Source of the DNA: a bacterium
Lineage (GTDB): Bacteria; JAUVQV01; DATDCY01
Length of the DNA stretch: 15,950 nucleotides
Assembly: GCA_036524115.1 (NCBI GenBank)
Contig: DATDCY010000065.1
Coordinates: 1-15,950, forward strand
Reading direction: 5' to 3'
A model generated the notes under the pieces. The model saw only the letters and a list, made by a program, of their open reading frames with translations, made no database searches and was not told where the DNA came from. Positions 6,616 to 15,950 of this stretch are shown here, one piece after another (the first letter of the stretch is position 1; each line of letters begins with the position of its first letter). Made by a program: the position numbers and the translations under genes.

Positions 6616-7869
6616 ATGACGGAACAGAAGGCAGCGCAGCAGACGAAGGCCGTGCTCGTCGTCGGCGGCGGCATCAGCGGCATCACGGTGGCCGTCGAGA
6701 CGGCCGAGGCCGGCTGGCCCGTGGTCCTGATCGAGCGGGGGCCCTCGCTCGGCGGCCGGGTGGCGGCGAACCACCTCTACTTCCCCAAGATGTGCCCTCC
6801 CCCCTGCGGTCTGGAGATCAACTACCAGCGGCTGCGCAAGAGGCCGGAGATCCGGGTCCTGACCCTCGCCGAGGTCACCAAGCTCGAGGGCGGCACGGCG
6901 ACGATCAGCGTCAAGCCCCGCTACGTGAACGAGAAGTGCACCGCCTGCGGCAAGTGCGCCGAGGTCTGCCCCGTGGAGCGGCCGAATCCGCACAACGCCG
7001 GGCTCGACACGACCAAGGCGGCCTACCTGCCGCACGCCTCGGCCTACCCCCAGCGCTTCGCGATCGACATGTCGGTCTGCAAGGGGGCGGCCTGCAACAA
7101 GTGCGCCGAGGCCTGCGCCTACGGCGCGATCGAGCTGGACATGAAGGAGCGGACCGTCGAGGTCCCGGTGGGCGCCGCGGTCGTCGCCACCGGCTGGCTC
7201 CCCTACGACGCCAAGCGCCTGGATGTGCTCGGGTTCGGCGTCGCGAAGAACGTGATCACCAACGCCATCATGGAGCGCCTCGCGGCGCCCGCCGGCCCCA
7301 CCGGCGGCAAGATCCTGCGCCCCTCCGACGGCCAGCCGCCGAAGCGGGTGGTCTTCGTGCAGTGCGCGGGGTCGCGCGACCGGCTGCACCTGCCGTACTG
7401 CTCCGCCGTGTGCTGCACGGCGTCGCTCAAGCAGGCCGGCTACGTCCGGGCGCTCTACCCGGACGCCGAGCTGACCATGTGCTACATCGACGTGCGCACG
7501 CCGGGCCGGCTCGAGGACTTCTACGTCAAGGCCCGCGACGAGCACAAGATCACCATGCTCAAGGGCAAGGTCGCCAAGATCACCGAGGACGCCGCCGGCA
7601 CCGTGACGCTCGAGGTCGAGGACGTCCTCGGCGGCACCAAGCGGCACCTGGCGGCCGACCTCGTGGTGCTGGCGACCGGCATGCCGCCCGCCACCCCCGG
7701 GGGGCTGCCCGGCGTCGCCTACGACGCGAACGGGTTCGCCACCGGCGCGTCCGGCCAGGTCCCCGTCTTCGCCGCCGGGTGCGCGAAGAAGCCCGTCGAC
7801 GTCGCCGGCGCGGTCCAGGACGCAACCGGGGTCGCGCTCAAGGCGATCCAGGCCCTCGTGAGGAGCTAG
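6616..7869 (+). CDS. qmoA: QmoA, HdrA-like flavoprotein of the quinone-interacting oxidoreductase
   Basis: This cytoplasmic flavin/iron-sulfur subunit of QmoABC connects the quinone pool with APS reductase. The 417-residue protein resembles heterodisulfide reductase HdrA. It has an FAD-binding VVGGGISG motif (residues 15-22) and a ferredoxin-like insert with Cys108, 111, 114 and 118 (CTACGKCAEVCP) and Cys155, 160, 163 and 167 (CKGAACNKCAEAC). The HdrA-type cluster residues are Cys250 in QCAGSRD and Cys262, 266 and 267 in YCSAVCC. The C-terminus ends with the second flavin region (FAAGCAKKPVDVAGAVQDATG). The frame is open further upstream to 6520, but that extension would run through the post-aprA hairpin. 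AAGGAG, 7 bases before the ATG at 6616, decides the start. qmoB begins 3 bases after the stop. Confidence 0.95.
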   Translation: MTEQKAAQQTKAVLVVGGGISGITVAVETAEAGWPVVLIERGPSLGGRVAANHLYFPKMCPPPCGLEINYQRLRKRPEIRVLTLAEVTKLEGGTATISVKPRYVNEKCTACGKCAEVCPVERPNPHNAGLDTTKAAYLPHASAYPQRFAIDMSVCKGAACNKCAEACAYGAIELDMKERTVEVPVGAAVVATGWLPYDAKRLDVLGFGVAKNVITNAIMERLAAPAGPTGGKILRPSDGQPPKRVVFVQCAGSRDRLHLPYCSAVCCTASLKQAGYVRALYPDAELTMCYIDVRTPGRLEDFYVKARDEHKITMLKGKVAKITEDAAGTVTLEVEDVLGGTKRHLAADLVVLATGMPPATPGGLPGVAYDANGFATGASGQVPVFAAGCAKKPVDVAGAVQDATGVALKAIQALVRS

Positions 7870-7872
7870 CAC

Positions 7873-10008
7873 ATGGACAAGAAGATCGGAGCCTACATCT
7901 GCAGCGGCTGCGGCATCGGCGAGGCGCTCAAGATCGACCGCCTCGAGCGCAAGGCCGCGGCCAAGGGGGCCAAGGTCGTCAAGACCCACCCGTGCCTCTG
8001 CGGCGACGAGGGCAACGCCCTGATCGCCGCGGACGTGGCCAACGAGGGCGTGAACACCGTCGTCGTCGCGGCCTGCTCGCCGCGCGCGATGGTCGACGCC
8101 TTCCGCCTCGACGTGCCCATCCTCGAGCGCGTCAACCTGCGCGAGCACGTCGTCTGGAGCCACGAGCCCAACACCGACGGCACGCAGGAGCTGGCCGAGG
8201 ACTACCTCGCCATGGGCCTGATCCGGGCCCAGAAGACCCTGCCGCCGGAGCCCTTCGTCTCCGACCAGCCGGTCTCGAAGAAGATCCTCGTCGTCGGCGG
8301 CGGCCTCACGGGCCTCGCTGCGGCCGAGGAGGCGGCGGCGGCCGGCTACGACATCGTGCTGCTCGAGCAGGCGCCCCGCCTCGGCGGCTGGCTGGCGCAG
8401 GCCTGGAAGGACGTGCCGCAGAAGGCGCCCTACCGCGAGCTCGAGACGCCCCTGGCCGCGGAGAAGGCGCGCACGGCGCAGGCCAACCCGAAGATCCGCG
8501 TCATCACCGGCGCGACGATCGAGAAGATCGCCGGCCAGCCCGGCCTCTTCGACGCCACGGTGAAGACCGAGGCCGGCGAGGAGACGATCCGCGTCGGGGC
8601 GATCGTCCTGGCCACCGGCGCGCGCCCCTACGACGCGTCGAAGCTCGGGCACCTCGGCTACGGCAGCACGCCGGACGTGATCACCTCGGCGGACCTCGAG
8701 ACGATGGCCGCCAAGGGCGAGATCCTCCGGCCCTCCGACCGCAAGAAGGCGAAGAGCGTGCTCTTCGTCCAGTGCGCCGGCTCGCGCGACGCGAACCACC
8801 TCCCCTACTGCTCGGCCACCTGCTGCGCCAACTCGCTCAAGCAGGCGCTGTACGTGCGCGAGCGCAACCCGGACGCCGAGGTCACGATCGTCTACCGCGA
8901 CCTGCGCACGCCGGGGCAGGGCGAGTTCTTCTACCAGCGGGCCCAGGAGGACCCCGGGATCTTCCTGACCAAGGGTGATGTCACGGGCGTCGCCGCCGAG
9001 GGCGGCCGCGTCGCCGTGACCGCGAAGGACACGCTGCTCGGCGAGTCGGTGAAGTTCCAGGCCGACCTCGTCGTGCTCGCCACCGGCATGGTCCCGACCA
9101 CGGTGGACGGGCCGATCCTCAACCTCCAGTACCGGCAGGGCCCGGCGCTGCCGACGCTCAAGTACGGCTTCCCGGACTCGCACTTCATCTGCTTCCCGTA
9201 CGAGACGCAGCGCACCGGCATCTACGCGGCCGGCACCGTGCGCCTGCCGATGGACACGGCGCAGGCGCTGCAGGACGCGGCGGGCGCGGCGCTCAAGGCG
9301 ATCCAGTGCGTCGAGCTCACCAGCCAGGGCAGGGCCGTGCACCCGCGCGTCGGCGACTCCTCGTTCCCCGAGTTCTTCCTCCAGCGCTGCACCCAGTGCA
9401 AGCGCTGCACCGAGGAGTGCCCGTTCGGCACGCTCGACGAGGACGAGAAGGGCACGCCGAAGCCGAACCCCTTCCGCTGCCGCCGCTGCGGCGTCTGCAT
9501 GGGGGCCTGCCCGGAGCGCATCATCTCCTTCAAGAACTACTCGGTCGACATGCTCGCCTCGATGATCAAGTCCGTCGAGACCTCGGACGACGAGGACGAG
9601 TCGCGGTTCGTCGGGCTGATCTGCGAGAACGACGCCTACCCGGCGCTGGATGCCGCCGGCCTCGCGCGCCTGAAGTACTCGAGCGACATCCGCTTCGTCC
9701 CGCTGCGCTGCCTCGGCGGCGTGAACCTGGTCTTCATCGCGGAGGCCATGAACAAGGGGGTCGACGGGGTCCTGCTCCTCGGCTGCAAGCACGGCGAGAA
9801 CTACCAGTGCCACTTCATCAAGGGCAGCGAGCTCTGCAGCGTGCGCCTCTCGAAGGTGCAGGAGACCCTCGACCGGCTGCAGCTCGAGTCCGGCCGCGTC
9901 AAGATGGTGCAGCTCTCGATCAACGAGTACGACCAGCTGCCGAAGATCGTCGACGAGTTCATCGAGGAAGTGAAGGAGTTCGGTCCGAACCCCTTCCGCA
10001 CCATGTAG
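7873..10008 (+). CDS. qmoB: QmoB, HdrA/MvhD-like flavoprotein of the quinone-interacting oxidoreductase
   Basis: The 711-residue soluble subunit is built like HdrA fused to MvhD. Residues 1-125 form the N-terminal HdrA domain with Cys10 and 13 (CSGCG), Cys41 and 43 (CLCG) and Cys68 (CSPRA). The FAD Rossmann motif GGGLTG is at 142-147. HdrA cluster cysteines are Cys301 (QCAGSRD) and Cys313, 317 and 318 (YCSATCC). Two [4Fe-4S] ferredoxin motifs follow: Cys506, 509, 512 and 516, and Cys536, 539, 542 and 546. From about residue 575 comes an MvhD-like [2Fe-2S] domain with Cys613 (RCLGG), 638, 646 and 655. In methanogens this domain links hydrogenase to Hdr; here it is taken to mediate subunit or AprBA contact. 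Translation is probably coupled to qmoA, since GAGGAG lies inside the qmoA end. Confidence 0.96.
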   Translation: MDKKIGAYICSGCGIGEALKIDRLERKAAAKGAKVVKTHPCLCGDEGNALIAADVANEGVNTVVVAACSPRAMVDAFRLDVPILERVNLREHVVWSHEPNTDGTQELAEDYLAMGLIRAQKTLPPEPFVSDQPVSKKILVVGGGLTGLAAAEEAAAAGYDIVLLEQAPRLGGWLAQAWKDVPQKAPYRELETPLAAEKARTAQANPKIRVITGATIEKIAGQPGLFDATVKTEAGEETIRVGAIVLATGARPYDASKLGHLGYGSTPDVITSADLETMAAKGEILRPSDRKKAKSVLFVQCAGSRDANHLPYCSATCCANSLKQALYVRERNPDAEVTIVYRDLRTPGQGEFFYQRAQEDPGIFLTKGDVTGVAAEGGRVAVTAKDTLLGESVKFQADLVVLATGMVPTTVDGPILNLQYRQGPALPTLKYGFPDSHFICFPYETQRTGIYAAGTVRLPMDTAQALQDAAGAALKAIQCVELTSQGRAVHPRVGDSSFPEFFLQRCTQCKRCTEECPFGTLDEDEKGTPKPNPFRCRRCGVCMGACPERIISFKNYSVDMLASMIKSVETSDDEDESRFVGLICENDAYPALDAAGLARLKYSSDIRFVPLRCLGGVNLVFIAEAMNKGVDGVLLLGCKHGENYQCHFIKGSELCSVRLSKVQETLDRLQLESGRVKMVQLSINEYDQLPKIVDEFIEEVKEFGPNPFRTM

Positions 10009-10042
10009 CCCCCGGGCCGGCAGGAAAAGGAGACACGACACG

Positions 10043-11251
10043 ATGTCTGACGCGCAGCTGATCAAGCCCGACCTCGGCTACGTCAAGGAGGTCATCGCCG
10101 CCGGCGGCGAGTCCCTCAAGAAGTGCTACCAGTGCGCGACCTGCACGGTCGCCTGCGAAGTCACGGGGGACGCGCGGCCCTTCCCCCGCAAGGAGATGGT
10201 CTGGGCCCAGTGGGGCCTCAAGGACCGGCTCATCAACGACGCCGACGTCTGGCTCTGCCACCAGTGCGCGGACTGCACCGCGCGCTGCCCGCGCGACGCC
10301 AAGCCCGGCGAGGTGCTCGGCGCGATCCGCCGCACGGCCTACAAGGCGCACGCGGTGCCGGGCTTCATGGGGGCGCTCTTCGCGAACACCGCGTACCTGC
10401 CGGTGGCCTTCCTGATCCCGGTCGTGATCCTCGCGGCGATGGTCATGCTCAACAACCAGCCGGCGGGCGGCTCGCACCTGATCCCGATCTTCGGCGGCGA
10501 GGGCTTCCTGCCGCAGGGCGGCGAGATCCGCTTCTCGCGGATGATGCCGATCGTCACCGGCGTCGACGTGACCTTCCTCTCGGTCGCGTTCCTCGCGCTG
10601 CTCTCGGCGATCGCCAGCCTGCGGCGCTTCTGGGGCAACCTCGAGGCGCAGGTGCCGGCCTCGGTACCGCGCAAGGGCTTCGGCCCCGCGGCGGCCGAGT
10701 TCCTCGGCGAGATCGTCAGCCACGCCAGCTTCAAGAAGTGCACGGTCAACGCCGGGCGGACCCTGGCGCACCTGCTGGTCTTCTACGGGTTCATCGGCGC
10801 GTTCATCGCCACGAACATCGTCCTCGTCTACGAGTGGGGGACGAAGTTCGGCATCTTCCACGAGCTGGAGACGCCGCTGGCGTTCGCCGGCCCGGGGCTG
10901 CTGCCGAAGCTCTTCGGCAACGTCGGCGGCCTGGCGATCCTCTTCGGCGCGCTGCTGATGATGAACAACCGGCTGGCCAAGAGCCAGGACAGCCCGTCGA
11001 ACGGCTATGACTGGGCCTTCCTCTTCTCGATCTTCCTCGTCGCCGCGACCGGCCTGCTCGCCGAGGCGCTGCGCCTCATGAACAACGCCGCCATGGCCTA
11101 CCCGATGTACTTCGTGCACCTGGTCTTCGTCTTCTACGTCATCGCCTACCTCCCCTACTCGAAGCTGGCGCACCTGCTGTACCGCCCGCTCGCCATCATC
11201 CACGCCAAGAACGTCGGCCGCGACGTCGCTGCCGCCGCCACGGCCGCCTAG
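10043..11251 (+). CDS. qmoC: QmoC, HdrC/HdrE-like membrane subunit with cytochrome b
   Basis: This membrane anchor of the Qmo complex oxidises (or reduces) menaquinone and exchanges electrons with QmoAB. The 402-residue protein has an HdrC-like N-terminus with two [4Fe-4S] motifs, Cys28, 31, 34 and 38 (CYQCATCTVAC) and Cys72, 75, 78 and 82 (CHQCADCTARCP). An HdrE-like domain follows with about six membrane helices, near 118-136, 172-193, 240-262, 290-310, 323-345 and 355-378. Histidines in LAHLLVFYGF, YFVHLVFVFY and KLAHLLY are candidates for haem b ligands. AAGGAGA, 9 bases before the ATG, supports the start. No qmoD-like gene follows; sat comes next after 41 bases. Confidence 0.96.
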   Translation: MSDAQLIKPDLGYVKEVIAAGGESLKKCYQCATCTVACEVTGDARPFPRKEMVWAQWGLKDRLINDADVWLCHQCADCTARCPRDAKPGEVLGAIRRTAYKAHAVPGFMGALFANTAYLPVAFLIPVVILAAMVMLNNQPAGGSHLIPIFGGEGFLPQGGEIRFSRMMPIVTGVDVTFLSVAFLALLSAIASLRRFWGNLEAQVPASVPRKGFGPAAAEFLGEIVSHASFKKCTVNAGRTLAHLLVFYGFIGAFIATNIVLVYEWGTKFGIFHELETPLAFAGPGLLPKLFGNVGGLAILFGALLMMNNRLAKSQDSPSNGYDWAFLFSIFLVAATGLLAEALRLMNNAAMAYPMYFVHLVFVFYVIAYLPYSKLAHLLYRPLAIIHAKNVGRDVAAAATAA

Positions 11252-11292
11252 AGACGGACGCAATCCCTTACGCGAAAAGGAGACGAACGACG

Positions 11293-12483
11293 ATGATCAA
11301 GCCGCACGGGTCCGACAAGCTCAACCCCCTCTACGTCGCCGACGACGCCAAGCGCGCCGCGCTCATCAAGGAGGCCGCCTCGCTGCAGTCGGTGGTCGTG
11401 TGTTCGGCCGCCGCCGCCAACGCGGTGATGCTCGGCTCGGGCTACTTCAACCCGCTGACCGGCTACATGAACAAGGCCGATGCGCTCGCGGTGGCCGAGA
11501 AGCTGCACACGACCAAGGGGCTGTTCTGGCCGGTGCCGATCCTGAACATGGTCAAGGACAAGGCGGCGATCCACGGCGCCAAGCGCATCGCGCTGCGCGA
11601 CCCGAACGTCGCGGGCAACCCGGTGCTCGCGATCATGGACGTCGAGGCGGTCGAGGAGTTCTCGGACGCCGACATGAAGATGATGACCCAGAAGATCTTC
11701 CGCACCGAGGACCCCGAGCACCCCGGCGTGGCGGCGTTCAACTCGGTCGGCAGGGTCTGCGTCTCCGGGCCGATCCAGGTGCTGAACTTCTCGTACTTCG
11801 AGGCGGACTTCCCGGACACCTTCCGCACCGCGGTCGCCATCCGCAACGAGATCCAGGAGCGCGGCTGGAACAAGGTCGTCGCCTTCCAGACCCGCAACCC
11901 GATGCACCGCGCCCACGAGGAGCTGTGCAAGATGGCGATGGAGGCCGAGAAGACCGACGGCATCCTGATTCACATGCTGCTGGGCAAGCTCAAGAAGGGC
12001 GACATCCCGGCCGACGTGCGCGACGCCTGCATCCGCAAGATGGTCGAGCTCTACTTCCCGAAGAACACCGTGATGATCACCGGCTACGGCTTCGACATGC
12101 TCTATGCCGGCCCGCGCGAGGCGGTGCTGCACGCGGTCTTCAGGCAGAACACCGGCTGCACGCACCTGATCGTCGGCCGCGACCACGCCGGCGTCGGCGA
12201 CTACTACGGCGGCTTCGACGCCCAGACGATCTTCGACACCGAGGTCCCCAAGGACGCGCTGCTGATCAAGATCTTCCGCGCCGACAACACCGCCTACTCC
12301 AAGAAGCTCGGCAAGGTCATCATGATGCGCGACGGCAAGGACCACACGAAGGAAGACTGGGTCACGCTCTCGGGCACGAAGGTCCGCGAGATGCTCTCCA
12401 AGGGCATCGCGCCGCCGCCGGAGTTCTCCCGCCCCGAGGTCGCCAAGATCCTCATGGAGTACTACCAGTCGACGCTGGCCTAG
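11293..12483 (+). CDS. sat: ATP sulfurylase (sulfate adenylyltransferase)
   Basis: It catalyses ATP + sulfate to APS + pyrophosphate, the activation step before AprBA, or the reverse ATP-forming reaction in sulfur oxidisers. The 396-residue protein is the single-chain, homo-oligomeric type with no APS kinase domain. Diagnostic motifs are QTRNP with MHRAH (Gln199, Arg201, His205, His208), which bind sulfate and ATP phosphates, GRDHAGVG (295-302) and the late loop VTLSGTKVREML. The N-terminus (MIKPHGSDKLNPLY) is the typical short PUA-like start. The ribosome site AAAAGGAGAC is nearly identical to that of qmoC. The gene is last in the operon and is closed by a strong terminator. Confidence 0.97.
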   Translation: MIKPHGSDKLNPLYVADDAKRAALIKEAASLQSVVVCSAAAANAVMLGSGYFNPLTGYMNKADALAVAEKLHTTKGLFWPVPILNMVKDKAAIHGAKRIALRDPNVAGNPVLAIMDVEAVEEFSDADMKMMTQKIFRTEDPEHPGVAAFNSVGRVCVSGPIQVLNFSYFEADFPDTFRTAVAIRNEIQERGWNKVVAFQTRNPMHRAHEELCKMAMEAEKTDGILIHMLLGKLKKGDIPADVRDACIRKMVELYFPKNTVMITGYGFDMLYAGPREAVLHAVFRQNTGCTHLIVGRDHAGVGDYYGGFDAQTIFDTEVPKDALLIKIFRADNTAYSKKLGKVIMMRDGKDHTKEDWVTLSGTKVREMLSKGIAPPPEFSRPEVAKILMEYYQSTLA

Positions 12484-12503
12484 CGCCGCGCCGACATCCG
12501 TTC

Positions 12504-12547
12504 ACGGGGCCGCGGGAGACGATCCCGCGGCCCCGTCTTTCTTTCTC
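12504..12547 (+). terminator. Rho-independent terminator of the apr-qmo-sat operon
   Basis: ACGGGGCCGCGGGA (12504-12517) is the exact reverse complement of TCCCGCGGCCCCGT (12523-12536) around the loop GACGA. A pyrimidine/T-rich tail CTTTCTTTCTC follows. A 14-bp perfect GC stem and such a tail, 20 bases after the sat stop, make a classic intrinsic terminator. It separates the operon from the kinase gene. Confidence 0.9.
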
Positions 12548-12567
12548 GCATGGCCGCACGGGGGCGC

Positions 12568-12596
12568 TTGACTGCCCTCTCGTCGAGTTTCAGAAT
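12568..12596 (+). promoter_or_regulatory. Candidate sigma-70 promoter of the hybrid kinase gene
   Basis: TTGACT (12568-12573, five of six -35 matches) is separated by exactly 17 bases from CAGAAT (12591-12596, four of six -10 matches). The predicted start point is about 12603, the A of the kinase ATG. It lies just after the operon terminator, so the kinase would be transcribed on its own, as a leaderless mRNA. Confidence 0.5.
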
Positions 12597-12602
12597 GGTT
12601 AC

Positions 12603-15518
<2,916 letters not shown>

Positions 15519-15545
15519 CGGAGGCCGGCCGGACCGGCGTCGTCC

Positions 15546-15950
15546 TCACCCTCGCGCGGCCGCGACGAGCAGCACCGCGCCGGCGGCCGCCAGCGAGAGC
15601 AGCAGGACGCGCCGATAGCGTTCCTCGCCCATCCGGCGGTGCACCAGCCAGCCAGCCCAGGCCCCCGCCGCCAGGAACGGCAGCGCGAGCAGGGCCGCCC
15701 CCAGGACCGCCCGGCTCGTGATGCCGGTCGCGCCGTGCAGGGTGACGACCCAGAGACCGCTGACGAGGAAGTACAGCTGCAGCGCGGCGTGCGTCTCGCG
15801 CTTGTCCCACCCCCGCGCCGCGGCGTAGAGCGAGGCGACGGGGCCATTGGCGTTGAAGGCGCCGCCGAGCAGGCCCGCGACCGCCCCCGCCGCGAGGGCC
15901 GGGCCGCGACCGGGGCCCAGCGTCAGGCGGCGCGCCCCCAGCAGCGCGGC
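15546..15950 (-). CDS. TSUP (TauE/SafE) family transporter, C-terminal part
   Basis: A - strand frame enters from the right edge and ends with TGA (complement of 15546-15548), giving 134 residues of a membrane protein C-terminus. The segment AGAVAGLLGGAFNANGPVAS followed by LYAAARGWDK matches the second repeat hallmark of the TauE/SafE family, a Gly-rich helix ending in N-G-P. Then come hydrophobic helices LQLYFLVSGLWVV, AVLGAALLALPFLAAGAWAG and RVLLLSLAAAGAVLLVA, separated by the charged loop VHRRMGEERYR. The family includes exporters of sulfite and organosulfonates, but many members have unknown substrates. The gene converges on the kinase gene with a 27-base gap. The N-terminal part lies outside the window. 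Confidence 0.82.
   Translation of the reverse strand, partial: AALLGARRLTLGPGRGPALAAGAVAGLLGGAFNANGPVASLYAAARGWDKRETHAALQLYFLVSGLWVVTLHGATGITSRAVLGAALLALPFLAAGAWAGWLVHRRMGEERYRRVLLLSLAAAGAVLLVAAARG

Noticed and set aside
4437-6686. Open frame of about 750 codons on the - strand opposite aprA
   Set aside because: It lies opposite aprA, has a low-complexity composition and no ribosome site; it is a base-composition artefact.
6418-10065. Open frame of over 1,200 codons on the - strand opposite qmoA-qmoB
   Set aside because: It is antisense to two well-recognised genes and has a composition dominated by Arg, Gly, Leu, Val, Asp and His, typical of the complement of GC-rich codons. No domain is recognisable.
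11400-12602. Upstream extension of the kinase frame through the sat gene
   Set aside because: It would be out of frame with sat and run through the operon terminator. Its translation is Arg/Gly/Pro-rich noise until the ATG at 12603.

Overview
The window comes from a very GC-rich Gram-negative bacterium with an outer membrane: it encodes a FadL-type porin and an outer-membrane-type lipoprotein. Its core is a complete set of genes for the sulfate/adenylylsulfate (APS)/sulfite interconversion of dissimilatory sulfur metabolism. Gene content fits a sulfate-reducing lineage such as Desulfobacterota or a relative, but taxonomy and direction (sulfate reduction versus sulfite oxidation) cannot be fixed from the window, because dsrAB and other direction-telling genes are not in it.

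Layout. Positions 1-332 hold the 3' end of an unrecognised + strand gene that overlaps, tail to tail, a - strand gene for a secreted DUF4412/LolA-like protein (299-1075). A divergent + strand gene encodes a lipoprotein with four PEGA repeats (1158-2168). It converges, across a strong hairpin, on a - strand OmpP1/FadL-family porin (2234-3526). A gene-free stretch of about 516 bases (3527-4042) carries the porin promoter and the control region of the sulfur operon: three CTGACA repeats, a sigma-54-like -24/-12 element, and a leader of about 200 nt with possible hairpins.

The sulfur operon follows on the + strand: aprB (4043-4459), aprA (4491-6494), a perfect 14-bp hairpin, qmoA (6616-7869), qmoB (7873-10008), qmoC (10043-11251) and sat (11293-12483), closed by a strong intrinsic terminator. 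Sat activates sulfate with ATP to APS. AprBA reduces APS to sulfite plus AMP. QmoABC links AprBA to the membrane quinone pool through cytochrome b, iron-sulfur and flavin centres. Having sat last, rather than first, differs from the familiar sat-aprBA-qmoABC arrangement, and no qmoD follows qmoC.

Downstream is a separately promoted hybrid histidine kinase (12603-15518) with a PocR ligand-binding domain, three PAS domains, a kinase core and a receiver. Its -35/-10 pair places the transcription start on the ATG, suggesting a leaderless mRNA. Converging on it is the C-terminal part of a TSUP (TauE/SafE) family transporter (15546-15950, - strand), a family that includes sulfite/organosulfonate exporters. 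The most interesting questions are how the operon is controlled and whether the PocR kinase and the TSUP carrier serve the sulfur pathway. The metabolic enzymes themselves are known families.
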